Below are positions 1 to 7,772 of a DNA stretch of 64,000 nt, piece after piece; positions within the stretch are counted from its first letter, which is position 1, and each line of letters starts with the position of its first letter. The notes beneath the pieces were generated by a model. That model ran no database searches. It was not told the DNA's origin and saw nothing but the letters and a program-made list of their open reading frames with translations. The position numbers were made by a program, and so were the translations under genes. The stretch is from Phycisphaerae bacterium (lineage in GTDB: Bacteria; Planctomycetota; Phycisphaerae; UBA1845), in the NCBI GenBank assembly GCA_029260055.1, contig JAJDDX010000500.1, positions 1 to 64,000 on the forward strand, given 5' to 3'.

Positions 1-443
1 CGGGACGAGCCTTTGCACTTGTAGCAACACTGAGCCTTATCGTCCGACGCCTTCGCCGGTTCGCCCCAGATCGTGAAGCCGGAGCCCTCACACTTGGTGC
101 AGGTGATGTAGACCATCTTGCCCGGCACGTAGTTGGTCATCTTCGGCCGGCCGCACGGGGAGCACGGCCGCTCGTACCCACGCTCGTAAGCCTTGCCCTC
201 GATGACCTTCGCGTGCGCGCACGTGCTGCATGAGCCGTTGCTGACAATCGGGTTGGGGACGATGCCAGCAAACTCGAAGAGGGTGTCCAGCTCCTCGGGG
301 GTGGCCTGCGGGAGTCCAGCGGTGACGAACCCCCTGTGCTTCCCGTCGGGTCCGATGTCGAGGTAGCCGTCCTGGTCGTCCCAGCGCATCGAGCGCAGGA
401 GCTTCCTCAAGACCTTCATGCCCGGCTCCATCGATTCCGTCAT
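1..443 (-). CDS. Zinc-motif protein, 3' end cut by window edge
   Basis: Starts at the ATG at 443-441 and runs off the left edge, so at least 147 residues are visible and the C-terminus is missing. Four Cys pairs are seen: CSTC, CSPC, CTKC followed by GSG, and CYKC followed by KGS. The last two resemble the CxxCxGxG repeats of DnaJ zinc fingers. No J domain is visible, so this is not a DnaJ. The start overlaps the stop of the upstream gene by 4 bases, which suggests translational coupling. Function unknown; a structural zinc fold is inferred. Confidence 0.75.
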   Translation of the reverse strand, partial: MTESMEPGMKVLRKLLRSMRWDDQDGYLDIGPDGKHRGFVTAGLPQATPEELDTLFEFAGIVPNPIVSNGSCSTCAHAKVIEGKAYERGYERPCSPCGRPKMTNYVPGKMVYITCTKCEGSGFTIWGEPAKASDDKAQCCYKCKGSS

Positions 444-925
444 GACTCTTCCCAACGAGACTCGACCTCGCGGTAGGGGAGCCTCAGCGGTTCCCAGTCC
501 AGCTCGCGCCAACCCCAGTGGCCGGCGTACATCTCGAAGGCGCCAGCGATCTCCAGGGTGGCCTCGGAGCGAGCCAGCTTCAGGACCTCCTCGGCATCCA
601 TGTCGACCGACTTGGCGATGCCGGTCCACAGTTTGACCTCGTCGCCGTGGCCCGAGAGCGCGACGATGGCCGGCTCGTCGAGCTGCACCCGGAAGACCTC
701 CAACACCAGGGCGCCGACCTCGTCGTCGTCGCCGTAGCGGTCCTCGCCGGGGTGCTCGGATTCGAGGCCCTGGGTCCACTCCAGGTAGTATTGACCCTCG
801 CTCGTGCAGACGACTGCACCGCCCCCGTGGTCCTCGGCGCACATGTCCCCGAGGCGGGCGACCACGGCCGACCTCCCGCGGCCATCGGCCTCGATCTTCT
901 TGAGGTAATCCTGCGTGCTCAACAT
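440..925 (-). CDS. Hypothetical acidic protein
   Basis: 161 residues, acidic, no recognised domain, membrane segment or signal peptide. It overlaps its neighbours by a few bases on both sides, which supports it as a real operon member. Bases 804-819 inside it are a one-mismatch copy of the 16-bp palindrome found elsewhere in the window. Unlike the other in-gene copies, this one is not read in the V-Q-T-S-A phase. Confidence 0.7.
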   Translation of the reverse strand: MLSTQDYLKKIEADGRGRSAVVARLGDMCAEDHGGGAVVCTSEGQYYLEWTQGLESEHPGEDRYGDDDEVGALVLEVFRVQLDEPAIVALSGHGDEVKLWTGIAKSVDMDAEEVLKLARSEATLEIAGAFEMYAGHWGWRELDWEPLRLPYREVESRWEES

Positions 926-1188
926 TGTTCTTTCTCCATCACGAATCCCTCGATCAGATCATCAGCCTCTTCGGTCAGTCGCTCGGTCCACTCCTCGTTC
1001 GTCCACGGGATGGCCTCGTCCAGCTCGTTGTCGTCGTCGTCGGTCGTGTGGCAACCATAGCTGTCGTTGCTGAGGGCGCACGGGCTGTAGAAGAGCGACT
1101 TGCCCTCCTTTGAGATCTCCAGGCCCCAGTCAAGGTACATCGCGGAGAAGACCTGGATCGTGAACCCGTCGTCGGTCGTCACGGTCAT
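919..1188 (-). CDS. Hypothetical small acidic protein
   Basis: 89 residues from the ATG at 1188, chosen because it overlaps the TGA of the upstream gene in ATGA form. An upstream in-frame start at 1254 would run deep into that gene. Contains a run of four Asp near residue 53 and an acidic C-terminus. No family recognised. Confidence 0.65.
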   Translation of the reverse strand: MTVTTDDGFTIQVFSAMYLDWGLEISKEGKSLFYSPCALSNDSYGCHTTDDDDNELDEAIPWTNEEWTERLTEEADDLIEGFVMEKEQC

Positions 1189-1364
1189 CGGCCCACCAGC
1201 CCCCGGGCGTCGGCTTCGCAGGCACCGGCGATGAGACCCTGGAGCTTGTCCCACTCGGCCTGGGTGTAGGGCTTCTGGCCCGGCATCATCTTGACCTCTC
1301 CCGAGACGAAGACGTCGGCGATGTCCGCGAGCGCCACGGGATCGGTGTCGTTGATCTTGGACAT
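1185..1364 (-). CDS. Small hypothetical protein (59 aa)
   Basis: A 59-residue frame fits exactly between its neighbours: its ATG (1364-1362) overlaps the TGA of the gene before it and its TGA (1187-1185) overlaps the next ATG. It begins MSKINDTDP and ends ARGLVGR. No domain recognised; it is called on context and coupling alone. Confidence 0.6.
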   Translation of the reverse strand: MSKINDTDPVALADIADVFVSGEVKMMPGQKPYTQAEWDKLQGLIAGACEADARGLVGR

Positions 1365-1744
1365 CAGCAGCGTCCTTTCAGGTCGTTGGAGAAGAGGTCA
1401 GAGAACGCACGGTGCCAGGCGACCATCTCGTCGATCTCGTTGCTGGTCATGGCCGGCGCGCCGTTGGGGCCGTAGACGTTGCCCTCCCAGTCGCGCGGGT
1501 CGGGCTCGACGGTGCCGCGGACCGACACGAGGTCATCCAGCTCGGGCACATAGTTGGCCTCCAGGGAGCGCAGCTCCTCGGCCTCCTCTTCGAGGTAGGC
1601 GACCACACTGTCGCAGTCGTGCTCGCACAGAGTGCCGCTGTTGCCGCAGTGCTCGCAGCCGTTACCCTCGCACGCAGGACAGTCGAAGAAATCCTCTTCG
1701 TGAGCGGGGGGGGTGGTCTTCCAGTTGTCGTATCCGGTGAGCAT
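1364..1744 (-). CDS. DnaJ-type zinc-finger-like protein
   Basis: 126 residues. Near the N-terminus (about residues 22-44) is a Cys cluster, CPAC-EGNG-CEHC-GNSG, then two further Cys, matching the CxxCxGxG style of DnaJ zinc fingers but without a J domain. First gene of its operon: a TTGACT promoter lies just upstream (1769-1797) and GGAAGGGAC is a strong ribosome binding site. Role unknown; protein or nucleic-acid binding is only inferred. Confidence 0.7.
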   Translation of the reverse strand: MLTGYDNWKTTPPAHEEDFFDCPACEGNGCEHCGNSGTLCEHDCDSVVAYLEEEAEELRSLEANYVPELDDLVSVRGTVEPDPRDWEGNVYGPNGAPAMTSNEIDEMVAWHRAFSDLFSNDLKGRC

Positions 1745-1768
1745 GATGCGGCGTCCCTTCCACTGACC

Positions 1769-1797
1769 ATACTGAGGCTATAACAACGCTCAGTCAA
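1769..1797 (-). promoter_or_regulatory. Promoter, TTGACT / 17 / CAGTAT
   Basis: On the minus strand TTGACT is followed 17 bases later by CAGTAT, then GGTCAGTGGAAGGGAC leading to the ATG at 1744. Nearly identical to the promoter at 57668-57696, which supports function. Confidence 0.65.
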
Positions 1798-1801
1798 GAG
1801 G

Positions 1802-2071
1802 TTATTTTCGGCGGTGCCATAGGAAGCCAGCGTCGGGGCATTCTCCGACGAAGATCCCGTCCTCCAGCTCCAGGTGGCGGATGGTGTGTTCGTGGCAGGA
1901 AGGGGACACGCATGGCCCCTCGTAGCTCCCCAGGACGCGGACGGTGTCGCCTCCGAGTTCGGGGGGCGTGCGGACCTGGTCGGGCCGTGTGTCGCCGACC
2001 ATGGCCACCTTGGGGTCCTCGTGGGAGGGCGCGATGTCGCTGCCCTGGAGCTTGGTGAACCATTCGATCAT
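1802..2071 (-). CDS. Hypothetical Cys/His-containing protein
   Basis: 89 residues with a GGGAGAGACCG ribosome binding site before the ATG. The C-terminal half has CVSPSCHEH and a later Cys, a possible metal site. Last gene before the promoter at 1769-1797. No family recognised. Confidence 0.65.
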   Translation of the reverse strand: MIEWFTKLQGSDIAPSHEDPKVAMVGDTRPDQVRTPPELGGDTVRVLGSYEGPCVSPSCHEHTIRHLELEDGIFVGECPDAGFLWHRRK

Positions 2072-2083
2072 CGGTCTCTCCCT

Positions 2084-2407
2084 TCAGTCGTTCGGTCCGT
2101 AGACGCTCGCGAGCGCGCTCTCGTGGTCGCCGTCCATGGACTCGGCGCAGGACTCGGCTTCCGCGTCTTTGGCGCGTTCACGACAGCGGCAGCCCAGCTC
2201 GGCCGCGATGGCGCGGCGGCGCTTGTACTTCTCGGGGCAGTTCGGCGGGCCGTTTCTGATGCTCGTCGAGCGCGAGTAGGTCCAATAGAGCGCGTTGATC
2301 TCGTCCTTGAGTTTGTCGTCCTCGGCCTGAAGGTCCTCGTCGGGAGTCTCGGCGTCTGTCGGGTCCCTGTCGGCTTCCTGTCGGGCGATGTGCTCGTCGC
2401 GCGTCAC
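2084..2407 (-). CDS. Hypothetical charged protein, GTG start
   Basis: 107 residues. The GTG at 2407 is chosen because it forms a GTGA overlap with the upstream stop; longer in-frame starts would sit inside that gene. The N-terminal third is very acidic and the C-terminal half rich in Arg and Cys (CRCRERAKD). No recognised domain. Confidence 0.6.
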   Translation of the reverse strand: MTRDEHIARQEADRDPTDAETPDEDLQAEDDKLKDEINALYWTYSRSTSIRNGPPNCPEKYKRRRAIAAELGCRCRERAKDAEAESCAESMDGDHESALASVYGPND

Positions 2408-2715
2408 GGGGTCCTCCCCGAGGTCGTGAGCCAGTGGAGCCCGCGGCGGATGCGCTCGATGCGCGCCTGGCGCTTCGCGGCGGCCTCTCGGAACATCTGG
2501 GCGAGGTAGACCATGCCCTCGATGGTGACCGTGGGGCCGGGGTCGACCCAGGAGACGTCCTGGAGCTTGCCGGGCTCGCTGGTGTCCCAGGTGACCAGGA
2601 CGAGCGAGTCGGCAGTGGAGCCGCGCTTGAGGCAGGGGATGGCGCCCTTGTCGACGACGACGTCGGAGATGGTGCCCCAACCGTGGTCGGGGTGGTGGAT
2701 GCGTGGGTTGTTCAT
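2404..2715 (-). CDS. Hypothetical protein
   Basis: 103 residues. The N-terminal 60 residues look like a small beta-barrel (HGWGTISDVV, LVLVTWDTSEPGK), as in short SH3/KOW-like domains. That reading is an inference from the residue pattern. A basic helix follows. Overlaps both neighbours by 4 bases. Confidence 0.65.
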   Translation of the reverse strand: MNNPRIHHPDHGWGTISDVVVDKGAIPCLKRGSTADSLVLVTWDTSEPGKLQDVSWVDPGPTVTIEGMVYLAQMFREAAAKRQARIERIRRGLHWLTTSGRTP

Positions 2716-3038
2716 GAGACCTCCAGGCCCAGTTTTTGGCGGGCGAGTTCAATCATCTCGATGTGTGCGATGCGTGCTTCGGTCTCGGTCGCGGTGCGCT
2801 TGCACCCCAGCTCTTCGCCGTCTTCGAGGATGATCATCGTCTCGAACATGATCACGAGGCTGCCCATGGACTGGCCGATGAAGTGGGTGGAAACGGCTAC
2901 TCCGTCGAGGATCTCCTCGCGCCCCACGTTGCGGTCGATGCTCGCGGCTTCGATCTCGGAGATCTCGGCGCCCGTGCGGTCGAAGAAACGGACCGACAGG
3001 TCCAGCTCAGGGAGCATCTCTTGAATCTCACGCAACAC
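2712..3038 (-). CDS. Hypothetical protein
   Basis: 108 residues, mixed alpha/beta pattern, mostly acidic, no Cys cluster except one Cys near residue 79, no membrane segment. Coupled to the following gene by an ATGA overlap and overlaps the preceding gene by 11 bases. Confidence 0.65.
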   Translation of the reverse strand: MLREIQEMLPELDLSVRFFDRTGAEISEIEAASIDRNVGREEILDGVAVSTHFIGQSMGSLVIMFETMIILEDGEELGCKRTATETEARIAHIEMIELARQKLGLEVS

Positions 3039-3261
3039 GGCCGGTCCTCCGGGTGACGAAACGATGGGTGACGAGGTCCTCGGTCAGCATGGCCGCGAGG
3101 GAGCGCAGAGAGGTGCCCTTCGCCGGAACCACGAGTAGAACCATGGAGTCCTCGCGGGTGACGAGCGGGACGAAGTCGTAGGTGTCGTGGTGGTACTCGG
3201 ACCACTCCGCCCCGGATTTTGCGGTTCGCTTGTCGGTCAGCGTGATTTCGATGGCCCTCAC
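3028..3261 (-). CDS. Hypothetical protein, promoter-proximal
   Basis: First gene after the promoter at 3269-3297. The frame is open up to 3315, but the promoter lies there, so I chose the GTG at 3261 (77 residues). It would be nearly leaderless; a slightly later start cannot be excluded. No domain recognised. Confidence 0.55.
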   Translation of the reverse strand: MRAIEITLTDKRTAKSGAEWSEYHHDTYDFVPLVTREDSMVLLVVPAKGTSLRSLAAMLTEDLVTHRFVTRRTGRVA

Positions 3262-3268
3262 ACAAACC

Positions 3269-3297
3269 ACAATGAGGCCATAACAAGCGTCAGTCAA
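3269..3297 (-). promoter_or_regulatory. Promoter, TTGACT / 17 / CATTGT
   Basis: Minus-strand TTGACT, 17-base spacer, CATTGT. It shares the GCTTGTTATGGCCTCA core with the promoters at 1769 and 57668. Lies between divergent genes. Confidence 0.6.
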
Positions 3298-3314
3298 GGG
3301 CTCCAGGTGAAACA

Positions 3315-3503
3315 ATGCCGATTCCCAAAGACGAGCCCATTTACTGCACCTCTTGCGGGTGGATTCTGGCCCGCCTGAATTTCGCGCTCATCTGCACCAA
3401 CAACGTCTGCGCCAGGTACGGCGATCGATCGGGGCCTCGGGCCACGAACCCTACGGTGCGCACCAAGACCATCCCCCCGGAGGATTCTGAGGGTTCGGAA
3501 TGA
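3315..3503 (+). CDS. Small zinc-ribbon-like protein
   Basis: 62 residues. CTSC (11-14) and CTNNVC (about 27-32) form a plausible zinc knuckle pair. AGGTGA sits about 5 bases before the ATG. Divergent from the minus-strand operon on its left and coupled to the next plus-strand gene. Function unknown. Confidence 0.65.
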   Translation: MPIPKDEPIYCTSCGWILARLNFALICTNNVCARYGDRSGPRATNPTVRTKTIPPEDSEGSE

Positions 3504-3922
3504 CGGCGTCGGCTTCGCCATCTGATACAGTGCGGGCCATGAGCAACCAGCACTACGGGCAGGCCGACCGGACCCTCGGCGACTTCATTCGAGTCGAGGT
3601 GACCAACGAAGTCCGGGGGATGCACGAGGGTCTTGCCCTGTCTGACGACGCCGGCAAGCTTGACGAGATGCGCCAGCGGGATCCCGAGATGTACAAGCTC
3701 GCTATGGCCTACCAGTCCTCGGCCCACAACAAGCACTTCGACGCGATCGAGTCGGCCTACAAGGAGTACGCGAAGTACCACAGGATGGTGGGCATGGCGT
3801 CGCTCAAGGACCCGAAGAACAAGGGCCTCCAGGACGCGCTCGACGCGGCCGCCGGGGTCCTGAAGGCCCTCAGTTCGGCCACCATCCGGTGGAAGAACGC
3901 CGAGACCGCGCTCTACCGCTAG
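3500..3922 (+). CDS. Hypothetical helical protein
   Basis: 140 residues from the ATG at 3500, which overlaps the previous stop and has GAGGG about 6 bases upstream. An internal ATG at 3539 is a possible alternative start. The sequence is strongly helical and rich in Ala, Lys and Tyr. Its TAG stop shares the palindrome CTAG with the stop of the convergent deformylase gene. Confidence 0.7.
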   Translation: MTASASPSDTVRAMSNQHYGQADRTLGDFIRVEVTNEVRGMHEGLALSDDAGKLDEMRQRDPEMYKLAMAYQSSAHNKHFDAIESAYKEYAKYHRMVGMASLKDPKNKGLQDALDAAAGVLKALSSATIRWKNAETALYR

Positions 3923-4617
3923 CGCCTCCTGGTGCGCATCTTCTGACGCTTCGCGCTGACCAACTCATCCAGCTCGATGGAGCGCTTCACCTTCTTCACC
4001 TTCTTGAGGGCCATCTTCCTGGCCATCGGCTTCATGTAGTCGAGCCAGGTGATGCCTTCGAGGTGGTCAAACTCGTGGAGGAAGACTCGCGCTTCCCAGC
4101 CTTCGAGGACGGCCTCGAACGGCAAACCGTTGCTCGCGTGCGCGCGTACCTTCACGGCCTTGGGACGCTCGATACCCTCGTGTGCGCCAGGGAACGAGAG
4201 GCAGCCCTCAATCTGCGTCTCCAGCTCATCCGACGCCTCGACGATGCAGGGGTTGATGAAGACACGAAACTCGCTCTTCGCCCCCTTCAGATTCGCACGC
4301 ACGTCGCAGACGAAGATGCGCTGGAGGATGCCAACCTGATTCGCCGCGAGGCCGACGCCGCCGGTCATATACATCGTCGTTCCGAGCGATTGGATGAGCT
4401 TCCTGAGGTCGGGGTTGAAGTCGACGACATTCTCACACAGCGTGGTGAGCGCCGGGTTCGGGTAGATTTTCAGCGGGAGGATGTCGCCCCCCTTGACCTC
4501 GTCCGGGAGCCGTTTGCCGATGAAGTTGGCCAAGTTTTTGTTGGCCAACTTTTTGGCCTCTTCCACGCGCTTGATCTCAGCCCTCTTCTGGGCGTCTCGG
4601 ATGCTCGTATTCGCCAT
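3919..4617 (-). CDS. def: Peptide deformylase
   Basis: 232 residues. Removes the N-formyl group from nascent proteins in the cytoplasm. All three family motifs are visible: GGVGLAANQ (87-94, motif GxGLAAxQ), EGCLSFPG (137-144, metal-binding Cys about 139) and HEFDH (181-185, metal-binding His and catalytic Glu). It has a Lys-rich N-terminal extension of about 45 residues and a basic C-terminal tail of about 35, both unusual for the family. Phage deformylases are known in marine and other large phages and may favour phage protein maturation. Confidence 0.93.
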   Translation of the reverse strand: MANTSIRDAQKRAEIKRVEEAKKLANKNLANFIGKRLPDEVKGGDILPLKIYPNPALTTLCENVVDFNPDLRKLIQSLGTTMYMTGGVGLAANQVGILQRIFVCDVRANLKGAKSEFRVFINPCIVEASDELETQIEGCLSFPGAHEGIERPKAVKVRAHASNGLPFEAVLEGWEARVFLHEFDHLEGITWLDYMKPMARKMALKKVKKVKRSIELDELVSAKRQKMRTRRR

Positions 4618-4623
4618 CTGCTT

Positions 4624-5166
4624 CTACTTTCGCTGCTCTGGGGGTGCCCAGGGTACACCGCAGGCCCGGAAGAAGTCCTCCTCCTCGGGCGTCTCCACCT
4701 TCGTGCCGTTGGTCCGCCACAGGGCGCCATCACGGCACGCCAGGGACTTCTCCCGGCACACGGTGACCAGGTGCTTCGAGAAGTCCCCTGGCCCCGTCCT
4801 GATGGCGAACACGGCCCCCCACTCGGCGGGCGATCGGACCATGAAGAGGTCGACCGGGAGCCCGTCGTAGACGAGCGCTTTGAACCGCTGCCCGAGCGCG
4901 ATGCGCTGACCGTCGCTCCGGTGCCTAACCGCGAGCTTGCCCTCGCTGATCATCTGGTCGATGAACGCGTCGAGCCCGGACGGGAGGTTGGTGGGCTGGC
5001 CAAAGAGGTCTCTGGGTACGATCGGCATGGCGACAATCTCGATGTCATTGACCACCGGCTTGAGCCGTCGGATGGAGCCGCCGATCTCGATACGGTCGCA
5101 GTAAAACCTGAACAGTCCGACCAGCTCCTCCGCCCTGGGGAGCATCGTTGCGCGTGGATGACCCAT
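4624..5166 (-). CDS. Minimal DNA polymerase X-like nucleotidyltransferase
   Basis: 180 residues matching the palm and thumb of family-X polymerases (Pol beta/PolX). GGSIRR (29-34) is the nucleotidyltransferase GS motif. Asp41 and Glu43 in NDIEIV, and Asp106 in VDLFMV, are in the positions of the three metal-binding carboxylates. RTGP (123-126) and a C-terminus ending PWAPPEQRK match the thumb. The 8-kDa lyase domain and the PHP exonuclease domain are missing. The second carboxylate is Glu where Asp is usual. Gap filling or terminal transfer is inferred. Coupled by TGATG to the upstream gene and just upstream of def. Confidence 0.8.
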   Translation of the reverse strand: MGHPRATMLPRAEELVGLFRFYCDRIEIGGSIRRLKPVVNDIEIVAMPIVPRDLFGQPTNLPSGLDAFIDQMISEGKLAVRHRSDGQRIALGQRFKALVYDGLPVDLFMVRSPAEWGAVFAIRTGPGDFSKHLVTVCREKSLACRDGALWRTNGTKVETPEEEDFFRACGVPWAPPEQRK

Positions 5167-5501
5167 CAGTGAACCGTGCCAGGCGGCTTGGCGCGAGGAG
5201 CACTGAGCTTCTTGAGGTTCGCGGTCTCTTTCGTGGAGAGCCTGCGGACCTTCATGAACCGGATGTGGTCCGGCATCAGGATGAGAGGCCGGTCGACGCC
5301 TCCGCCCTCCATCGTCGCCTGGACGCTCTGCATGACCCGGTGAGCGTCGTCCTCGGTGAGCGTGTTCGGCACCTGGACGACGACGACATTGTCGATGTCA
5401 CCACGCACGATTACGCGCACGCCGCCCGAGCTGATCTCCTCCTTTTTATTCGGATCGAAGTAGCCGACGATCTCGTACCACCGTTCGCTTTCGACCATCA
5501 T
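5166..5501 (-). CDS. Hypothetical protein
   Basis: 111 residues with alternating beta strands (VRVIVRGDI, NVVVVQVP) and a basic C-terminal tail; no recognised family. Coupled on both sides by TGATG overlaps, between a conserved phage-type protein and the polymerase-X-like gene, so it may act with them. That is inference only. Confidence 0.65.
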   Translation of the reverse strand: MMVESERWYEIVGYFDPNKKEEISSGGVRVIVRGDIDNVVVVQVPNTLTEDDAHRVMQSVQATMEGGGVDRPLILMPDHIRFMKVRRLSTKETANLKKLSAPRAKPPGTVH

Positions 5502-6334
5502 CAGTTCGACCTCTCGGGATCATGAATGCCACCCGTCGCGTAGGTGTCCTTGGCGCCGCGCCGCCTACGGTCGTGAAGAGTACGGCCCACCACCTTGCCG
5601 ATGGCTTCCTCAATGGTGCGCACTCCGGGGCCGCTCATACCGTGGATAGCGTCGGGTCCGCAGTCCCAGGAACTTTCCCCTTTTCCGGGCTTCGGGATCT
5701 GGTGACCCTTCTTGCAGTCGGCCTGGAAGGTCCGAGTGACCGTAGGCCGCCACCGCGGGCGGGTGATGGTCGTGCGCTCCATCGAGATCGTCCACGTGTA
5801 GCCTCCCTCGGGCATCGGGATCGTCACCTCCCGCGTCTCGTAGGTCTCGCGGGTCACCGTGAACTTGCCAAGGAGAAAGTCGACCAGGCCGAAGTTGCCG
5901 TGGCGATGCTTCGGCGTCGCGGTGTGCCAGGTCGAATCCGAGTGAAGCATCCTCCAGAAGAGCGCCCCATCGTGGAAAGTGGCGTAGACGATGTCGATGT
6001 CGTCGTACTTCTCGCCGATGGACCTCTTGCGGAACCAGTCGACGACGGCCTGCTCAGCAGGGACGCTCCAAAAGAGCTTCATGCCGGGGACGATGACGTG
6101 CATGTTCCACTCGGGACCTTCGCAGTCACCGATGGCCAGTTCGGCACCGAGGCCGAGGTCGCCGAAAACCCACTCGACCCTGAGTTTCTCGCGGCCTCGG
6201 TCGGCCACCTCACGTATCCAAACGCGGCCATGTTTGAGAATGTTCCCCGAGGCTTCGTAACCGTCTCCGGGGCGCTGGTCGAGGTTCTGCGTTTGGGCGG
6301 TGAGCCCGACCTTGCTGAGCACGTTTTCCAACAT
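5501..6334 (-). CDS. Conserved phage-type protein of unknown function
   Basis: 277 residues. The C-terminal third has a run of aromatic, Arg and Pro residues (TRPRWRPTVTRT) followed by GKGESSWDCGPD. I recall this combination in hypothetical proteins of actinobacterial and proteobacterial phages, from memory and not searched. No catalytic motif known. Coupled to the next gene; a 3-base gap separates it from the previous one. Confidence 0.7.
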   Translation of the reverse strand: MLENVLSKVGLTAQTQNLDQRPGDGYEASGNILKHGRVWIREVADRGREKLRVEWVFGDLGLGAELAIGDCEGPEWNMHVIVPGMKLFWSVPAEQAVVDWFRKRSIGEKYDDIDIVYATFHDGALFWRMLHSDSTWHTATPKHRHGNFGLVDFLLGKFTVTRETYETREVTIPMPEGGYTWTISMERTTITRPRWRPTVTRTFQADCKKGHQIPKPGKGESSWDCGPDAIHGMSGPGVRTIEEAIGKVVGRTLHDRRRRGAKDTYATGGIHDPERSN

Positions 6335-6337
6335 CTC

Positions 6338-6724
6338 CTACTCCTTCTTGAAGGTCGTCTGGGTCGGTGCCACGACGGCCTTCACGGGTGACCTCACGGA
6401 CGCGACGGTCATGTGAATCGTCGGCGCGGTGACGGGCAGCTCGTTGTAGACGTTCCAGCGCCGCTCGCCTACCACGAGCGTGCGAACAGTCTTCTCGGGG
6501 TCGTCCAGCCGCTTCTCGATGAGCTGCGGAACACCGAAGTGGGCGCGGATGTCGACGCGCTCTCCACCATCAGGGACCCAGGCGAAGACGTGGTGCTCAG
6601 GCCCCGACGGGGGCTCGACGCGGATCGCCTCGTCGTCGTGCATCCAGGTGACGGTGCCGCGCCCGACCTTCTCCATCCCGTCCAGCTCGTGGACGCGGAA
6701 CATGCGGTGGATGCTCAGGGCCAT
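6338..6724 (-). CDS. Hypothetical protein
   Basis: 128 residues from the ATG at 6724, which forms a TGATG overlap with the upstream stop; an in-frame ATG at 6733 is also possible. Beta-rich, no Cys cluster, no membrane segment. Function not recognised. Confidence 0.65.
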   Translation of the reverse strand: MALSIHRMFRVHELDGMEKVGRGTVTWMHDDEAIRVEPPSGPEHHVFAWVPDGGERVDIRAHFGVPQLIEKRLDDPEKTVRTLVVGERRWNVYNELPVTAPTIHMTVASVRSPVKAVVAPTQTTFKKE

Positions 6725-6942
6725 CAGCGGCACCCGCGCTGAATGGCGCGCAGCTCGGTGTGGACCGACCGGGTCTCGCGCACGAGGGCCTCCAGGGCCG
6801 TCGCTTGGCGCTCCTCAGCTCGGAGGAGGCGGTCGGCGCGCGAGGTGTCGGGGGTCTGGGTCTGTGCAGACGTCTGCACGACGACGAAGCCCGAGGTCCC
6901 CACCACGATCCCCAGAATCACCATCCACGGTTTGATCTTCAT
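6724..6942 (-). CDS. Small membrane-anchored or exported coiled-coil protein
   Basis: 72 residues. Residues 6-23 form one hydrophobic helix (signal anchor or signal peptide ending around VQTSAQ). The rest is a charged amphipathic helix rich in Arg, Glu and Leu, like small spanin or anchor proteins. The 16-bp palindrome at 6864-6879 encodes VQTSA right after the hydrophobic segment. Confidence 0.65.
   Translation of the reverse strand: MKIKPWMVILGIVVGTSGFVVVQTSAQTQTPDTSRADRLLRAEERQATALEALVRETRSVHTELRAIQRGCR
6864..6879. repeat. 16-bp palindrome GTGCAGACGTCTGCAC, copy 1
   Basis: Perfect inverted repeat inside the small membrane-protein gene, read as V-Q-T-S-A. One of seven identical copies. 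Confidence 0.95.
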
Positions 6943-7772
6943 CAGCGACCTCCCTTCGGCAGCATCTTCAAAATTTCATCGGCCTCGTCGTCGACGGAGA
7001 CCTCCATGAGCCGGTGGTCCTGGAACGCGAAGGCGATCCGCTGCTCCATGTGCTCCAGCACCAAGACCTCGTGGTACCCGTATCGCGCGAGGGTGACGAC
7101 CTTGTCGGTGCCGAGTCGGCGAGACCGGACGGCGTCGATGATGATGCGCTGCCACGGGTAGGGCAGGTCGTTGGCCGGGATGGACGACAGGAGGCTCATG
7201 ATCTCCCTATCCCCCGTGTTGGAGAGCCCGCCCTTCTCCTCGGCGTACTTGGTCAGCTCGCGGAACTTCGGCTTGTCGGGCTCGTCCTCGGCCCTGGTAA
7301 GGACGTGGCCATATCCGCCGCCGATACCGGGGAACGGGTTGGTCACGTTGAAGTGGGCGTAGGGGTAGCCTTCGAGCGTCACGAGGACGTGGATGTCGAT
7401 GTTCCCGTCTACCCCCGGCTCGCGCGCCATCGCGCCCACGATGGCCGACCCGCTCCCCTCGAAATGGATGTTCTCCATCGTCTCGAAGAGCGGCTCCATC
7501 TCGGCATTCAAGAGCCTTGCGCCGCTGGCGATGACGAAGGGGCCGTCCACGGTCCTCGACACGGTCTCGAAGGGCTCCCCGTCGTACTCGACGGTCACCG
7601 TGGTCGTGGACTTCCCTGAGGGGTTCGGGACGACCTGTGGCTCGTAGGGGTCGTGGTCAAACCATACCCTCGGGGCTCCGGCCTTGGAGGGGTCGCGGAA
7701 ACGCTCCTTGTCGCTCTTCAGGTACTCATTTCGCTGGAGCGCCGTGGGTCTCGTCTTTTCGATCTTAGACAT
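6942..7772 (-). CDS. Hypothetical protein
   Basis: 276 residues, no recognised domain. It contains a Gly-rich stretch (GIGGGYGHVL, near residue 150) and an acidic C-terminus. Overlaps the upstream zinc-motif gene by 8 bases. No membrane segment or Cys cluster. Confidence 0.7.
   Translation of the reverse strand: MSKIEKTRPTALQRNEYLKSDKERFRDPSKAGAPRVWFDHDPYEPQVVPNPSGKSTTTVTVEYDGEPFETVSRTVDGPFVIASGARLLNAEMEPLFETMENIHFEGSGSAIVGAMAREPGVDGNIDIHVLVTLEGYPYAHFNVTNPFPGIGGGYGHVLTRAEDEPDKPKFRELTKYAEEKGGLSNTGDREIMSLLSSIPANDLPYPWQRIIIDAVRSRRLGTDKVVTLARYGYHEVLVLEHMEQRIAFAFQDHRLMEVSVDDEADEILKMLPKGGR

Noticed and set aside
3889-5172. Long plus-strand open frame over def and the PolX-like gene
   Set aside because: The minus strand carries all catalytic motifs of two known families; the plus frame has none.
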